From Rikenellaceae bacterium (GTDB taxonomy: Bacteria; Bacteroidota; Bacteroidia; Bacteroidales; Rikenellaceae), in NCBI GenBank assembly GCA_015059735.1, contig SUZX01000007.1:1-64000 (forward strand): DNA of 64,000 nucleotides, in the 5' to 3' direction. A program made the translations under genes and the position numbers. Below the pieces are notes generated by a model that was given only the letters and a program-made list of their open reading frames with translations, made no database searches and had not been told where the DNA came from. This document shows, piece by piece, positions 14,927 to 24,695 of this stretch. Position 1 is the first letter of the stretch, and each line of letters opens with the position of its first letter.

Positions 14927-17140
14927 ATGGAAGAAAAGAAGCTGTACAATGCTGTTCGTAAAACGATCACGTTGGCCGATGGTCGCCAGATCGAGATCGA
15001 AACGGGCAAACTGGCCAAACAGGCCGACGGCTCTGTGGTAGTCCGTATGGGAGATACGATGCTCCTCGGTACCGTAGTGGCCGCCAAGGATGCAAAACCC
15101 GACACCGACTTCATGCCTTTGCAGGTGGAGTATAAAGAGAAGTATGCTGCTTGCGGTCGCTATCCGGGAGGTTTTATGAAACGTGAAGGCAAAGCCAACG
15201 ATAGCGAGATTCTTGTCGCACGTTTGATCGACCGTGCTTTGCGCCCGTTGTTTCCCGCAGATTACCATGCTGAGGTATATGTTACGGTAAACCTGATCTC
15301 GGCTGAGAAAGATATTCAACCCGACGCATTGGCAGGATTGGCTGCATCGGCCGCTTTGGCCGTATCGGATATTCCGTTTGGAGGCCCGATTTCAGAGGTG
15401 CGCGTAGCGCGGATCAATGGTGAATATGTGATCAACCCCAACTTCTCGCAGATGGCTGATGTCGATTTGGATATCATGGTTGCCGGTACGATCGACAATA
15501 TCTTGATGGTTGAGGGTGAGATGAAGGAGGTTTCCGAAGAGGTTATGCTCGGTGCCATTAAGTTTGCACACGAGGAGATCAAGAAACATTGCGCTGTGCA
15601 GATCGAACTCTCGAAAGAGTTAGGCAAAGATGTAAAACGCACTTATTGCCATGAAGTGAACGATGAGGAGTTGCGCCAAACGATCATCTCGGAACTTTAC
15701 GACAAAGCATACGCCATTGCCACAAGTGGTACAATGAAACACGAGCGTAGCGATATGTTCGATGCGTTGGAGGCAGAATTTGCAGCTCGTTATACGGAAG
15801 AGGAGTTGGTTGAGAAAGCTCCGCTGATCCACAAGTATTTCCACGATGACGTGCAGAAGAAAGCCATGCGCAATATGATCCTCGATGAGGGCAAACGTCT
15901 GGATGGCCGTCGCACAGATGAAATTCGCCCGATTTGGTGCGAAGTGGGTTATTTGCCTGGCGCACATGGTTCGGCAATCTTCACTCGCGGTGAAACCCAA
16001 TCATTGACAAGTGTAACACTCGGTACGAAGTTGGACGAAAAGGTAAAAGACGAGGTATTGGTGCAGGGTACCGAGCAGTTTGTATTGCATTATAACTTCC
16101 CGCCGTTCTCGACCGGTGAAGCCAAAGCATCGCGTGGCTTGTCGCGCCGAGAGATCGGTCACGGTCACTTGGCTTGGCGCGCATTGAAACCGATGGTGCC
16201 GGTAGGTGACGAAAATCCCTATGCCGTACGCGTAGTATCGGATATTTTGGAGTCGAACGGTTCTTCGTCGATGGCAACGGTTTGTGCTGGAACATTGGCG
16301 TTGATGGATGCCGGTGTGAAACTCAAAAAACCGGTATCGGGTATTGCTATGGGTTTGATCACCGATTCTACAACCGGCAAATGGGCCGTGTTGTCGGATA
16401 TTTTGGGCGATGAGGACCACCTCGGCGATATGGATTTCAAAGTAACAGGTACCAAAGACGGTATTACCGCTACACAAATGGATATCAAAGTCGATGGTTT
16501 GTCGTATGAGGTGTTGGCTGCTGCTTTGGAGCAGGCGCGCAAAGGTCGTCTGCATATCCTCGGCAAACTCACCGAGTGCATTGCCGAGCCGCGTGCCGAC
16601 TACAAACCTTGCGTTCCGCGTTTGGTGCAGATCACCATTCCGCAAGATATGATCGGTTCGGTGATTGGCCCGGGTGGCAAGGTGATCCAAGACATTCAAA
16701 AAACGACCAATACGACGATCACGATTACCGAAGAAGACAATAAGGGTATTGTGGATATTTTTGGTATCGACAAGGCGGCACTTGATGGTGCTCTTGCGCG
16801 TATCAAAGCTATCGTAGCCATTCCGGAGGTGGGAGAAACTTATCACGGAAAGATACGTTCGATCGTAGCATTTGGTGCATTTGTGGAGATCATGCCCGGA
16901 AAAGATGCTTTGTTGCACATTTCGGAAATTGATTACAAACGTTTCGAGACAATGGAGGAGACAGGTTTGCAAGAAGGTGACGAAATCGATGTGAAACTTA
17001 TCGGTATCGACCCCAAGACCAACAAACTTAAATTGTCGCGTAAGGCATTGTTGCCCAAGCCCGAAGGATATGTAGAACGTGAACGTCGTCCGCGTCCCGA
17101 ACGTGGTGAGCGTCGCCCGCATCACGAGCACCACGAGTAA
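14927..17140 (+). CDS. pnp: Polyribonucleotide nucleotidyltransferase (PNPase)
   Basis: The protein has 737 residues from the ATG at 14927 ([20 protein letters not shown]). An upstream frame to 14849 runs through the intergenic hairpin and is unlikely. It has two RNase PH domains, the second containing [23 protein letters not shown], then a KH domain from about residue 574 ([16 protein letters not shown]) and an S1 domain from about 637. A basic tail ([19 protein letters not shown]) ends the protein. It degrades RNA phosphorolytically 3' to 5' in the cytoplasm. Confidence 0.97.
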   Translation: MEEKKLYNAVRKTITLADGRQIEIETGKLAKQADGSVVVRMGDTMLLGTVVAAKDAKPDTDFMPLQVEYKEKYAACGRYPGGFMKREGKANDSEILVARLIDRALRPLFPADYHAEVYVTVNLISAEKDIQPDALAGLAASAALAVSDIPFGGPISEVRVARINGEYVINPNFSQMADVDLDIMVAGTIDNILMVEGEMKEVSEEVMLGAIKFAHEEIKKHCAVQIELSKELGKDVKRTYCHEVNDEELRQTIISELYDKAYAIATSGTMKHERSDMFDALEAEFAARYTEEELVEKAPLIHKYFHDDVQKKAMRNMILDEGKRLDGRRTDEIRPIWCEVGYLPGAHGSAIFTRGETQSLTSVTLGTKLDEKVKDEVLVQGTEQFVLHYNFPPFSTGEAKASRGLSRREIGHGHLAWRALKPMVPVGDENPYAVRVVSDILESNGSSSMATVCAGTLALMDAGVKLKKPVSGIAMGLITDSTTGKWAVLSDILGDEDHLGDMDFKVTGTKDGITATQMDIKVDGLSYEVLAAALEQARKGRLHILGKLTECIAEPRADYKPCVPRLVQITIPQDMIGSVIGPGGKVIQDIQKTTNTTITITEEDNKGIVDIFGIDKAALDGALARIKAIVAIPEVGETYHGKIRSIVAFGAFVEIMPGKDALLHISEIDYKRFETMEETGLQEGDEIDVKLIGIDPKTNKLKLSRKALLPKPEGYVERERRPRPERGERRPHHEHHE

Positions 17141-17311
17141 AAATGTAAGATTTGTGCATTTCAACCTGAAATTTTGTCATTTCATCAGTCGCTATTGCAC
17201 AATTACGAAAAGTTTTATATATTCGCATATCCATTGAATGAATTTTTATACATTCATACATTAGGCGCAAATAGAAACGAAAACAAACAAGATTAACTAA
17301 ATTTCAAAATT

Positions 17312-19039
17312 ATGAAAAGTTTATTCAAAATGAGCCTTGTGCTCGTAGTTGCAGCGATGACTCTGTCGGGTTGCAATTGTTTCAAGAAAATGGCCAAGAA
17401 TCGTGATGAGATCAAGTTGACGGTAACTCCTGAGATTTTGGTTTTGAACAACGGTATCGTGGCTGCTGATATCAATGTTTCGTTCCCTGAGAAGTATTTC
17501 AACAAAAAGGCTGTTATCAAAGTTACGCCTGTTATCGTATTCGAAGGTGGCGAGGTTGCTGGAACAGCCAAATACTATCAAGGATCGAAAGTTGACGAGA
17601 ACTATGCTGTTGTTGATAAGACAAACGGCGGAAACTTTACACAGCATGTAGAGTTTGCTTACGATCCCCGCATGGATCAGTGCGCATTGCAGTTGCGTGC
17701 CGAGATCAAATGTCCGAAGGGTGATTGCAAAGAGTTCACGCTCGTAAACTTGAACACTGGTGCTATCCCGACCAAAGAGCAGGCTGCCGTATTGGCAGGT
17801 AACGATGCCGCTGCCAAAGCTGCTTTGGCCAAAGAGTTTGGTTTGACGGTTGCTTATGGTTTGAACACTTTGCAGAAAGATCTGAAATATGGTGAGTTGA
17901 TGGCTCCGATGTCCAATAACTACAAACGTGTAACCACTACTGTTGAGAAAGCCGAGTTGCTTTATGCTATCAACTCGTCGAAAGTAACGACTAAGAACGA
18001 GAAAGCTGCCAACCTCGAAGGTTTCAAAGCAGATGTAGATTCGAAACTTGGCAACGACCGTGCTACGCAGAATATCACTGTGAAAGGTTATGCTTCGCCT
18101 GATGGTCCGGAGAAATTCAACGACAAACTCTCGAAGGCTCGTAGCGAGTCGGGTCAGAAGGTTATTGCTAAATTGCTGAAAGACTCGGGTCTGGAAATCG
18201 ATGCTGCTGCTTACGGTGAGGACTGGGAAGGTTTCAAAGAGTTGGTTGAGAAATCCAATATCAAAGACAAGAATCTGATTCTCCAAGTGTTGAGCCTCTA
18301 CAATTCGTCGGCACAGCGCGAGAACGAGATCAAGAATATGTCGGCTGTATTCGGCGAACTGAAAGAGGAGATTTTGCCCGAGTTGCGTCGTGCACAGATT
18401 GTGAACACTACCGATCTCCAAGGTAAAACCGATGCCGAGATGTTGGCTGCAGTGAAGAATGGTCAGGAGTTGACCCTCGAAGAGTATCTTTTCATCGCTA
18501 CGGTTGCTACTACTCCTGAAGAGCAGGTTACAATTCTGACTGCCGCTTCGAAGAAATACAACGACGCTCGTGTATGGAATAACTTGGGTATTGCTCAAAC
18601 CAAGGTTGGAGATAAGGCTGCTGCGCTGAAATCGTTTGAGAAAGCTGCTAAGTTGGACGCTTCGTCGGAGTTGAACAAGAACCTCTTGCTGGCTAACTTG
18701 GCCAATGGCAATACCGCAGAGGCTAAGAAATATGCTGCTGCTGCCGATGCAGAGGCTAAGGCTGCAATGAATGCTGCCGAGGGTAATTACAAAGCCGCTA
18801 CTTCGGGCCTTGAAGGTTACAATGCTGCTATTGCTCAGGTGATGAGCAATGATTTGGCTGGTGCCAAGAAGTCGATTGCTAACGACAACTCGGCAGAAGC
18901 AGACTACCTGCGTGCTGTAATCGCTGTTAAACAGGGTGATCTGAATACCGCTAAAGCTCAATTGAAGAGTGCCGTTTCGAAGAATCCTGCTTTGGCAGAC
19001 AAGGCTGCTAAGGATATCAATTTGAAAGCTTTGAAATAA
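17312..19039 (+). CDS. TPR lipoprotein with OmpA-like module
   Basis: The protein has 575 residues, with a lipoprotein signal ending LSGC (cysteine 21). An N-terminal beta-rich domain (residues about 30-150) is followed by an OmpA-like or related module (ITVKGYASPDGPEKFNDKLSKARSES), then GEDWEGF and ILPELR segments. The C-terminus has tetratricopeptide-like repeats (ARVWNNLGIAQTKVGDKAAALKSFEKAAKLD and alanine-rich continuations). It is probably anchored in the outer membrane facing the periplasm. The ASPDGPE to ILPELR module recurs in the DUF3575 protein at 57664-58938. The 171-base upstream region shows no consensus promoter. Confidence 0.85.
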   Translation: MKSLFKMSLVLVVAAMTLSGCNCFKKMAKNRDEIKLTVTPEILVLNNGIVAADINVSFPEKYFNKKAVIKVTPVIVFEGGEVAGTAKYYQGSKVDENYAVVDKTNGGNFTQHVEFAYDPRMDQCALQLRAEIKCPKGDCKEFTLVNLNTGAIPTKEQAAVLAGNDAAAKAALAKEFGLTVAYGLNTLQKDLKYGELMAPMSNNYKRVTTTVEKAELLYAINSSKVTTKNEKAANLEGFKADVDSKLGNDRATQNITVKGYASPDGPEKFNDKLSKARSESGQKVIAKLLKDSGLEIDAAAYGEDWEGFKELVEKSNIKDKNLILQVLSLYNSSAQRENEIKNMSAVFGELKEEILPELRRAQIVNTTDLQGKTDAEMLAAVKNGQELTLEEYLFIATVATTPEEQVTILTAASKKYNDARVWNNLGIAQTKVGDKAAALKSFEKAAKLDASSELNKNLLLANLANGNTAEAKKYAAAADAEAKAAMNAAEGNYKAATSGLEGYNAAIAQVMSNDLAGAKKSIANDNSAEADYLRAVIAVKQGDLNTAKAQLKSAVSKNPALADKAAKDINLKALK

Positions 19040-19056
19040 TCCTATCCTTAACGGAT

Positions 19057-19103
19057 AAAAATTACAGAGACCCGAATCATTGGTTCGGGTCTCTGTAATT
19101 TTT
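19057..19103 (+). terminator. Rho-independent terminator
   Basis: A perfect 20-bp stem (19057-19076 with 19084-19103) surrounds a 7-base loop. Confidence 0.9.
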
Positions 19104-19216
19104 ATTTCGACAGCAGCAGTCTGCTAGTTTCATTGATCATACTGATTGTTGTATAATATAATGGTTTATATGAGCTATCTATATACTTGTGACAACCGTA
19201 TTAATTGTATCCTATC

Positions 19217-19681
19217 TTACAGGCTTTGGGTGTGACTATCTTGTTGGTATCTTTTTCTATATTGCTTGGGGGTTATTCCAAATTCTCGTTTGAACCGCGA
19301 TATAAAGTGTGACGAGTTTTGGAAATGACTTTTATAACAGATCTCCTTTATTGATAGATTCTCCGATAGTAACATCTCTACGGCTTTTAGCAGATGCTGT
19401 TTGATTTTCCAATGATGTGGGGAAGTATGATAGTATTCGGCAAACATTTTTTTGAATGCAGTTACACTCATCTTGCAATGATAAGCGATTTCCGTTATTG
19501 TGTAGTTGTTTTCGACAAATTCGGAAATATGTTGTTCGAACAAACTTTTGGAAAGTGTTATATTGCGCCGATTCATACAACGTTGTTCCTCTCTTTCTTC
19601 CGGATCAGTTGAGTCTAATAGGGGAATAATCCTGATTTCAGTTTTGCTCAACTCTTCTTTAATAGTATTAGATCTCTTCAT
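19217..19681 (-). CDS. Short AraC-type transcriptional regulator
   Basis: The protein has 154 residues. Residues about 45-150 hold two helix-turn-helix motifs of the AraC/XylS family (YTITEIAYHCKMSVTAFKKMF and LSIKEICYKSHFQNSSHFISRF, then KREFGITPKQYRKRY). The usual ligand-binding N-terminal domain of about 150 residues is missing; only some 45 residues precede the DNA-binding domain. A TAGTTTTG -7 element lies 30 bases upstream (19718-19711), and the dispersed repeat with its inverted arms lies beyond. The target genes are unknown. Confidence 0.88.
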   Translation of the reverse strand: MKRSNTIKEELSKTEIRIIPLLDSTDPEEREEQRCMNRRNITLSKSLFEQHISEFVENNYTITEIAYHCKMSVTAFKKMFAEYYHTSPHHWKIKQHLLKAVEMLLSENLSIKEICYKSHFQNSSHFISRFKREFGITPKQYRKRYQQDSHTQSL

Positions 19682-19710
19682 AAAGGCATATTTTGAAATA
19701 TTTGTAAATC

Positions 19711-19718
19711 CAAAACTA
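19711..19718 (-). promoter_or_regulatory. -7 element of araC-type gene (TAGTTTTG)
   Basis: This TAnnTTTG match on the minus strand lies 30 bases upstream of the ATG at 19681. No TTG -33 element was found, so the promoter may depend on an activator. Confidence 0.5.
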
Positions 19719-19764
19719 TGCGTGAGGCCTAATTGTTGAAGAAAACTTATGCGAATTCAATCGC

Positions 19765-19829
19765 AACGACATCTTACAGACATTTAGGAATCGCGCAAAA
19801 AGCACATTCCTAACTGCATGTCTGTCGTT
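19765..19829. repeat. Imperfect inverted repeat next to dispersed repeat
   Basis: AACGACA (19765-19771) pairs with TGTCGTT (19823-19829), and TTAGGAAT (19784-19791) pairs with ATTCCTAA (19806-19813). The right arm overlaps the start of the dispersed repeat. It may be an operator or an element end. Confidence 0.5.
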
Positions 19830-19870
19830 ATTTAATAATTTGAACCTTTGTAAGCCGACAATCAGTTGGT
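19811..19870. repeat. Dispersed 60-base repeat, copy 2
   Basis: This matches 1-60 at 57 of 60 positions in the same orientation. It lies in the 310-base gap between the DPP-IV gene end and the araC-type gene start. The rest of that gap shows no ORF or RNA gene. Confidence 0.85.
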
Positions 19871-19991
19871 AATCACAAATGCATAGGTATGACTTTCCCT
19901 ATTGTATATTCCCCATGTTAAATTGTAAATTTGCAATAGAGAGTTGCTTGCTGCAACGTTGGATGGTATTTTGTTGTCAATATACTTTTTT

Positions 19992-22130
19992 TTACAAATG
20001 TTCGAGGGTATATTCGATCATCTTTTGGCGTACGTTGATTGCATCGTTGGGACGCATCGAGTGATTTTGGTCGGGATAGACCATCATGTCGTATTGCTTG
20101 CCGTAGCGATTGAGAGCTCGTGTCATCTCGATCGTATTTTGGAAATGGACATTGTCATCGGCTGTACCGTGAATCAACAACAAACGGGTACGGCTGTCGT
20201 CAAGCATACGTGCGAAATTAATCGGCGAATTGTCGTCGTAGCCTGAGGCATTGTATTGTGGCAAACCATTGTATATCTCGGTGTAGATCGTATCGTAATA
20301 ACGCCACGAAGTTACGGGAGCAACTGCAATGGCCATACGGAATAGTCCATGTCCCTTCAAAGCGCAACTCAATGCCATGAATCCGCCATACGACCAACCA
20401 TAGATGCCGATACGGGTAGCATCAATCCACGACTGTGCTGCCATATAACGAGCCAAAGAGATTTGGTCTTCGGTTTCAAGGGCACCCAAACGGCCGTAGG
20501 TTCGTTTCTTGAATGCTTCGCCTCGGAAGCCCGTACCACGCCCATCTGCGCAAACTACAATATAGCCTTTATCGACCAACGCATACTCCCAATCCATCGA
20601 CCAGCGATCTTGTACCGATTGCGAACCCGGACCCGAATATTGGGTCAGCAATACCGGATAACGTTTCGCAGGGTTGAAATCGGTCGGTTTGAGTATATAG
20701 GCGTTCAGCGTATCGCCACGCTCGGTAGCAAAGGTGAAAAATTCTTTGATCGGATGTTTGGCTGCCACCAACTCTTCGCGGAGAGTCCGACTGTCGGCCA
20801 GTGTGCGAATCGGGCGGCCTTCACCGTCACATACCTCTACCCGATTGGGGGTTGTGGCGTTGGAGAAGGTCGTGATACAATATTTCATACCGGCACTCGG
20901 AGCTACGGAGTAAAAACCTTCGCCGGTGGTCAGGCGTTGTTTGTCTTTTCCGTTCAAGGCTACACTATACAGATTACGGCGCAGAGGCGAAGTTTCGGTC
21001 GAGAGATACCATACTCGTTTGCCATCCGTTCCGACCACATCGGTAACCTCCCAAGCTCCTTTGGTCACCTGTGCCAACAGTCCGCGACGAATACTATATA
21101 AATAAAGGTGCATATAACCGGTGTGACTTTCTTGCCGTACCAAGAAACGGTCTTTATCGACAAAGGTCACGGTTTGGTCATCCACCCGTTCGACATATTG
21201 TTGCGCACCTTCGGAATAGATGGTTTTTTGCGCGCCTTCGGGTTCGCAAAGAATCATCTCGAACTTATTTTGGCGACGATTTAGACGGTAAAACCACAAT
21301 CGGCCATTGGGCGCAAACCCGATACGTGGGATATATTGATCGGTTTCTGCTCCTGTATTGATGCGTTTTTTGGTGCCGGTTGTCAGATCATAGATCCACA
21401 GTTCGACAATCGAGTTCCGTTCGCCGGCTTTGGGATATTTGAACGAAAAGGCCTTGTTGTAAAGTTTACTGTCGAAGCGCATCATCTCCATAAGCGATAC
21501 ATGACGTTCGTCGAAACGCAAATAGGCAATTTGTCGGCTGTCGGGTGAGAATGCATAGGCACGTGTATTGCCAAACTCCTCCTCATAGACCCAATCGGTC
21601 GTGCCGTTGATCACGGTATTCCACGCTCCGTCGTCGGTAATCCGGCGCGTAGTATGCGCCACAACATCGCGAACATAGAGGTCGTTGGCATCGGAATAGG
21701 CAATCAGACGGCCATCGGGGGAGAACGATGCATCGCGCGGGGCTACTGCATCGGGTAACGCAACCTCGACTTTGCCATCGGCTGCCAAATGGTAAGTCGT
21801 GGTATAGGAGCGACGATAGATCGGAGTACGTCCCGAAGCGATCAGAATTCGTTGTTCATCGGGCGAGAAAATGTAGTCCGTGATTTTAGGTGTTGTAGCC
21901 GGCAGTAGCCGTTCTCCGGCACTCTCCGAATCGTAGCGATAGCGAATGATATTATTATCTTTGATCACTGTGTAGTGCTCACCATCGGCCATCGAGCGTA
22001 TTCCGCGCACGCTCTCGTTTTTCGAGCGCAAACGGAGAATTTCGGCATATTCATTACGCGCCGAGGCTCTCTCGGTAGTCAGGCTCCCGACCAAAAGCAG
22101 GAGAACAAAAAGACGAAAAGAACGTAACAA
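19992..22130 (-). CDS. Dipeptidyl peptidase IV, S9B family
   Basis: The protein has 712 residues, with a signal peptide (FRLFVLLLLVGSLTTERASA). The beta-propeller domain includes the TDWVYEEEFG double-glutamate motif that holds the substrate N-terminus. The C-terminal alpha/beta hydrolase has GWSYGG with Ser580, the HGTADDN aspartate near 658, and His690 in QNHSM. It removes X-Pro dipeptides from peptides in the periplasm or at the outer membrane. The only in-frame start next to the signal peptide is TTG at 22130; no ATG lies between it and the upstream gene 21 bases away. Confidence 0.95.
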   Translation of the reverse strand: MLRSFRLFVLLLLVGSLTTERASARNEYAEILRLRSKNESVRGIRSMADGEHYTVIKDNNIIRYRYDSESAGERLLPATTPKITDYIFSPDEQRILIASGRTPIYRRSYTTTYHLAADGKVEVALPDAVAPRDASFSPDGRLIAYSDANDLYVRDVVAHTTRRITDDGAWNTVINGTTDWVYEEEFGNTRAYAFSPDSRQIAYLRFDERHVSLMEMMRFDSKLYNKAFSFKYPKAGERNSIVELWIYDLTTGTKKRINTGAETDQYIPRIGFAPNGRLWFYRLNRRQNKFEMILCEPEGAQKTIYSEGAQQYVERVDDQTVTFVDKDRFLVRQESHTGYMHLYLYSIRRGLLAQVTKGAWEVTDVVGTDGKRVWYLSTETSPLRRNLYSVALNGKDKQRLTTGEGFYSVAPSAGMKYCITTFSNATTPNRVEVCDGEGRPIRTLADSRTLREELVAAKHPIKEFFTFATERGDTLNAYILKPTDFNPAKRYPVLLTQYSGPGSQSVQDRWSMDWEYALVDKGYIVVCADGRGTGFRGEAFKKRTYGRLGALETEDQISLARYMAAQSWIDATRIGIYGWSYGGFMALSCALKGHGLFRMAIAVAPVTSWRYYDTIYTEIYNGLPQYNASGYDDNSPINFARMLDDSRTRLLLIHGTADDNVHFQNTIEMTRALNRYGKQYDMMVYPDQNHSMRPNDAINVRQKMIEYTLEHL

Positions 22131-22150
22131 GGGAAAAGAAGTTAATGAGG

Positions 22151-22849
22151 TTAAACATCTTCGACATCGAACTCGTAGCCGACGCGTTTTCCGGTCACAA
22201 ATTTCGAGTTATCGAGGCGTGTATTGAACTGATCGACCGTTACTCGTTTGTTGTCCTCATAAGGCGGAGTCAGCAGGTCGAAATTCAGCGAGAAACCGAT
22301 AGCCGATTCCAAAATAGGAATCAATGCTTCGCGGTCGATCTCTTCACGACCGAAATCAGCCACGCGCATCGTGGTTTGCTGTTTGCCCTCCACGAAATAG
22401 CACCGACCCCGATTGATGAAGATGCGCCCGATGAGGTAACCTTCGTCGGCATTGCGGTTGAATTTGAACGAGTCGGAAAGAAAGTTGTATATATTGATCA
22501 TGCCACAATAGGAATTCTCCGGATCGTCCTGCACATAAGCGGTTTGCCAAATCGGGTGCTCTGTCGGAAACTGGAAGACGTCGGTGTGCATTTGGAAAAG
22601 TAGCAAGTCATCGGCTACCTGCACCTGTGCTTCGAATTTGCCGCGATCGCGATATTCGAGACGCACGCGGCGATCGAGTTGTCCTTCCAACTCATCATCG
22701 AGTTCCGAGGCTAATTCGAACAACGTATCTTTCAATAGGTTAAATGCCGAAAACGTATTGTCGAATACCTTCTGTTTGAGGTTTGATTTTCGGATAATGG
22801 TATCCAAAATCTGTTTCCGAATCGGTTGTGTTTCCATTGTGGAATTCAT
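22151..22849 (-). CDS. Conserved Bacteroidota protein of unknown function
   Basis: The protein has 232 residues, is cytoplasmic, and has no signal peptide or membrane segment. It is acidic and mixed alpha/beta (FDNTFSAFNLLKDTLFELASELDDELEGQLDRR, then CGMINIYNFLSDSFKFNRNADEGYLIGRIFINRG). I recognise it only as a Bacteroidales conserved hypothetical. A second ATG at 22837 is possible. It is the first gene of an operon with the DPP-IV gene, and a TAACTTTG -7 element (22875-22868) gives a short leader. Confidence 0.8.
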   Translation of the reverse strand: MNSTMETQPIRKQILDTIIRKSNLKQKVFDNTFSAFNLLKDTLFELASELDDELEGQLDRRVRLEYRDRGKFEAQVQVADDLLLFQMHTDVFQFPTEHPIWQTAYVQDDPENSYCGMINIYNFLSDSFKFNRNADEGYLIGRIFINRGRCYFVEGKQQTTMRVADFGREEIDREALIPILESAIGFSLNFDLLTPPYEDNKRVTVDQFNTRLDNSKFVTGKRVGYEFDVEDV

Positions 22850-22867
22850 GATTTTAACTTATGTGAG

Positions 22868-22875
22868 CAAAGTTA
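22868..22875 (-). promoter_or_regulatory. -7 element of hypothetical/DPP-IV operon (TAACTTTG)
   Basis: This TAnnTTTG match on the minus strand lies 19 bases from the ATG at 22849. Confidence 0.55.
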
Positions 22876-22949
22876 CACATTATTTCAAATATTGCGGCTA
22901 AAATCGCAAAAAAAACGATTAATTGATCGAATGAATTCAATTATTTTCT

Positions 22950-22957
22950 TAACTTTG
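22950..22957 (+). promoter_or_regulatory. -7 element of structured leader (TAACTTTG)
   Basis: This TAnnTTTG match has a TTG 24 bases upstream (22923-22925), slightly wider than usual. The predicted transcript starts near 22964, about 296 bases before the next ATG. Confidence 0.55.
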
Positions 22958-23066
22958 TACTAAAACCCCTAAAACATAAAGCCTATGAAACATTGACATA
23001 TTAAGGACATATAGATAAAGAAGCGTTAGCTTATATTCTGACTCTCTTAAAATCGCCAATTTTACA

Positions 23067-23137
23067 ATGCAGTCAAGAGTAAAAGTTGATGCTCACGTCA
23101 TACAATGGCGTGGGCTTTTACTCATTTATGACTGCAT
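23067..23137 (+). ncRNA. Structured leader RNA or embedded sRNA
   Basis: A long stepped stem sits in the 5' leader of the small secreted protein gene. ATGCAGTCA (23067-23075) pairs with TGACTGCAT (23129-23137). GAGTAAAAG (23077-23085) pairs with CTTTTACTC (23115-23123). GCTCACG (23091-23097) pairs with CGTGGGC (23109-23115, one G-U pair, sharing its last C with the previous stem). Two perfect 9-bp stems are unlikely by chance. The rest of the leader has no credible ORF. The family is not recognised. Confidence 0.5.
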
Positions 23138-23259
23138 GGTGTTTGGCGATACCAAAGAGAGTGTAGATGAAGTTTTAGTCCGCGCTCCTTTTTTCTGTCT
23201 ATTATCAAGCAACGGACTATTAAACAAAAAACTTACATCAATTTTTAATTTAGAAATTT

Positions 23260-23601
23260 ATGAAAAAAATCTTAGTTATGCTGCTTGCACTGATCGCAAC
23301 ATCGGCCGTTGTAATCGCCAATAACAATTCAAACGAAGTGAACACGCGAGAATATAGCAATAGTAGTCAATATAAACCTGAAAGACTCGTGCCCATATTT
23401 ATGGTTTACCCAAGTGGTAATACTCAGAATACAACTATGCAATTGTATAGAGGAGAAAATACTTGCGATGCATATTATATTGGTCCTGAGAAATACATTG
23501 TCCATAAAAATGAATACCAAAGCTATAAAGGCCACGATGTCAGCACCTATCGTTATATAGCTTACGGCAATGCTGGCGCTTTTTTGTTCTTCAATTTTTA
23601 A
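23260..23601 (+). CDS. Small secreted protein of unknown function
   Basis: The protein has 113 residues with a signal peptide (MKKILVMLLALIATSAVVIA). The mature part is rich in asparagine, tyrosine and serine and contains one cysteine (ENTCDAYY). No domain is recognised. A long structured leader and its own terminator make it a single-gene unit. Confidence 0.75.
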   Translation: MKKILVMLLALIATSAVVIANNNSNEVNTREYSNSSQYKPERLVPIFMVYPSGNTQNTTMQLYRGENTCDAYYIGPEKYIVHKNEYQSYKGHDVSTYRYIAYGNAGAFLFFNF

Positions 23602-23617
23602 TTAACCATAATAAACA

Positions 23618-23657
23618 AGGAACGAGGGAACAAATAGGGTTCCTCGTTCCTATTTTT
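23618..23657 (+). terminator. Rho-independent terminator
   Basis: A 10-bp stem (23618-23627 with 23642-23651) is followed by T residues. It lies between convergent genes. Confidence 0.8.
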
Positions 23658-23666
23658 TATTCTCTC

Positions 23667-24671
23667 CTATTTTATCCGTAACTCACGGTTGGGGATGAGT
23701 TTTTCACCCTGTTTGAGCCGATTGAGTTTCTCGATGGAACGTGAGCGAATGGCATAGGTTTGTCCGATGGTCCAAACGGTTTCACCTTGACGGCAGATAT
23801 GATTATTGTCTTTCCCCTCCCAACGTTTCTTTTTGCGTGCGATATAGACCACCTCACCGGTCATCGGCTGGGCAGCAGCGTCGGTTAGGTCGTTGAATTT
23901 ACGCAGATTGCGCGCCGAAATACGAAAATTTGCACCAATACGTTCGAAGGTATCGCCCTCTTTGGCCAAGATGTAGTGCACCCCGTTGGTGGCATAGACA
24001 TTATAACCATTGTGGGCATTGATCGTCACCCGATAGTTATCCGGATCGACGGCCGTTCCTGCCACCGCTTTGGCCTCAACGCTGGCCTGCTCCGAGAACC
24101 AAGCTGTAGGATCCTCCTTGCGACTGTGACGATTGGCATAGAGCCGTTCGCCATCGGGACGATCCAACAGATAGAGTTTGCTCTCCTCGATGATACGCAC
24201 TAACCGTTGGGCGTAATCGGGAGCTGTGGCATAACCGGCAGCTTTCAATCCACGCGCCCAACTCTTGTAGTCGGTGGAGGGATATGCAAAAAGCGAGTCA
24301 TAGCGAGGTTGCTTATCCAAAAACTCGGCATGATCGCGATACGACTCCTCGACCGAAGGATAGGCGCGGAAACATTCGCCTTTGGCATCGTCGTCGTAAT
24401 AGATTTTTTTACCGGTCCAATTGCGTTTGCACTTGATGCCAAAATGGTTGTTTGAGTGAGTCGAAAGCCAGCTGTTACCACAGTCAGACTCCAAAATTCC
24501 CTGAGCCATTGTGATACTAGCCGGAATCCCGTAACGCTCCATGTGACTGACTGCAATGTGCTTGTAACGATCGACATACTCTTCGCGAGTTTGGCGGCTT
24601 TGAGCCTGTGTCGCTAAACATAAAACAAGCAGGATTGCTCCTAAAAATATTGCTTTTCTGGAAATATTCAT
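23667..24671 (-). CDS. Secreted GH73 glucosaminidase with LysM domains
   Basis: The protein has 334 residues from the ATG at 24671 (MNISRKAIFLGAILLVLCLATQAQ signal peptide). The start at 24731 lies upstream of the promoter and is rejected. The GH73 domain (residues about 30-180) shows YGIPASITMAQGILESDCGNS with the catalytic glutamate and NHFGIKCKRNWTG. Two LysM-like peptidoglycan-binding repeats follow (YILAKEGDTFERIGANFRIS and ICRQGETVWTIGQTY). It cuts between N-acetylglucosamine and N-acetylmuramic acid in the cell wall. Confidence 0.92.
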   Translation of the reverse strand: MNISRKAIFLGAILLVLCLATQAQSRQTREEYVDRYKHIAVSHMERYGIPASITMAQGILESDCGNSWLSTHSNNHFGIKCKRNWTGKKIYYDDDAKGECFRAYPSVEESYRDHAEFLDKQPRYDSLFAYPSTDYKSWARGLKAAGYATAPDYAQRLVRIIEESKLYLLDRPDGERLYANRHSRKEDPTAWFSEQASVEAKAVAGTAVDPDNYRVTINAHNGYNVYATNGVHYILAKEGDTFERIGANFRISARNLRKFNDLTDAAAQPMTGEVVYIARKKKRWEGKDNNHICRQGETVWTIGQTYAIRSRSIEKLNRLKQGEKLIPNRELRIK

Positions 24672-24679
24672 TATCTTTG
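24650..24679 (+). promoter_or_regulatory. Plus-strand promoter facing right
   Basis: TTG (24650-24652), a 19-base spacer and TATCTTTG (24672-24679) form a full consensus promoter that would give the symporter gene a 143-base leader. It overlaps the first codons of the minus-strand GH73 gene and faces the minus-strand promoter. Confidence 0.6.
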
Positions 24680-24695
24680 TTAAATCTTTACTGAA

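Noticed and set aside
16001..17164. 387-codon minus-strand frame over pnp
   Set aside because: It lies entirely opposite PNPase, whose domains are unmistakable. The translated sequence has no recognisable domain.
17321..18961. 546-codon open frame on the minus strand opposite the TPR lipoprotein gene
   Set aside because: It mirrors the codon bias of the real gene, lacks any domain or signal, and the plus-strand protein has a lipoprotein signal and repeats.
23067..23324. 85-codon ORF over the structured leader
   Set aside because: It covers the long stepped hairpin and overlaps the better-supported secreted protein in another frame.
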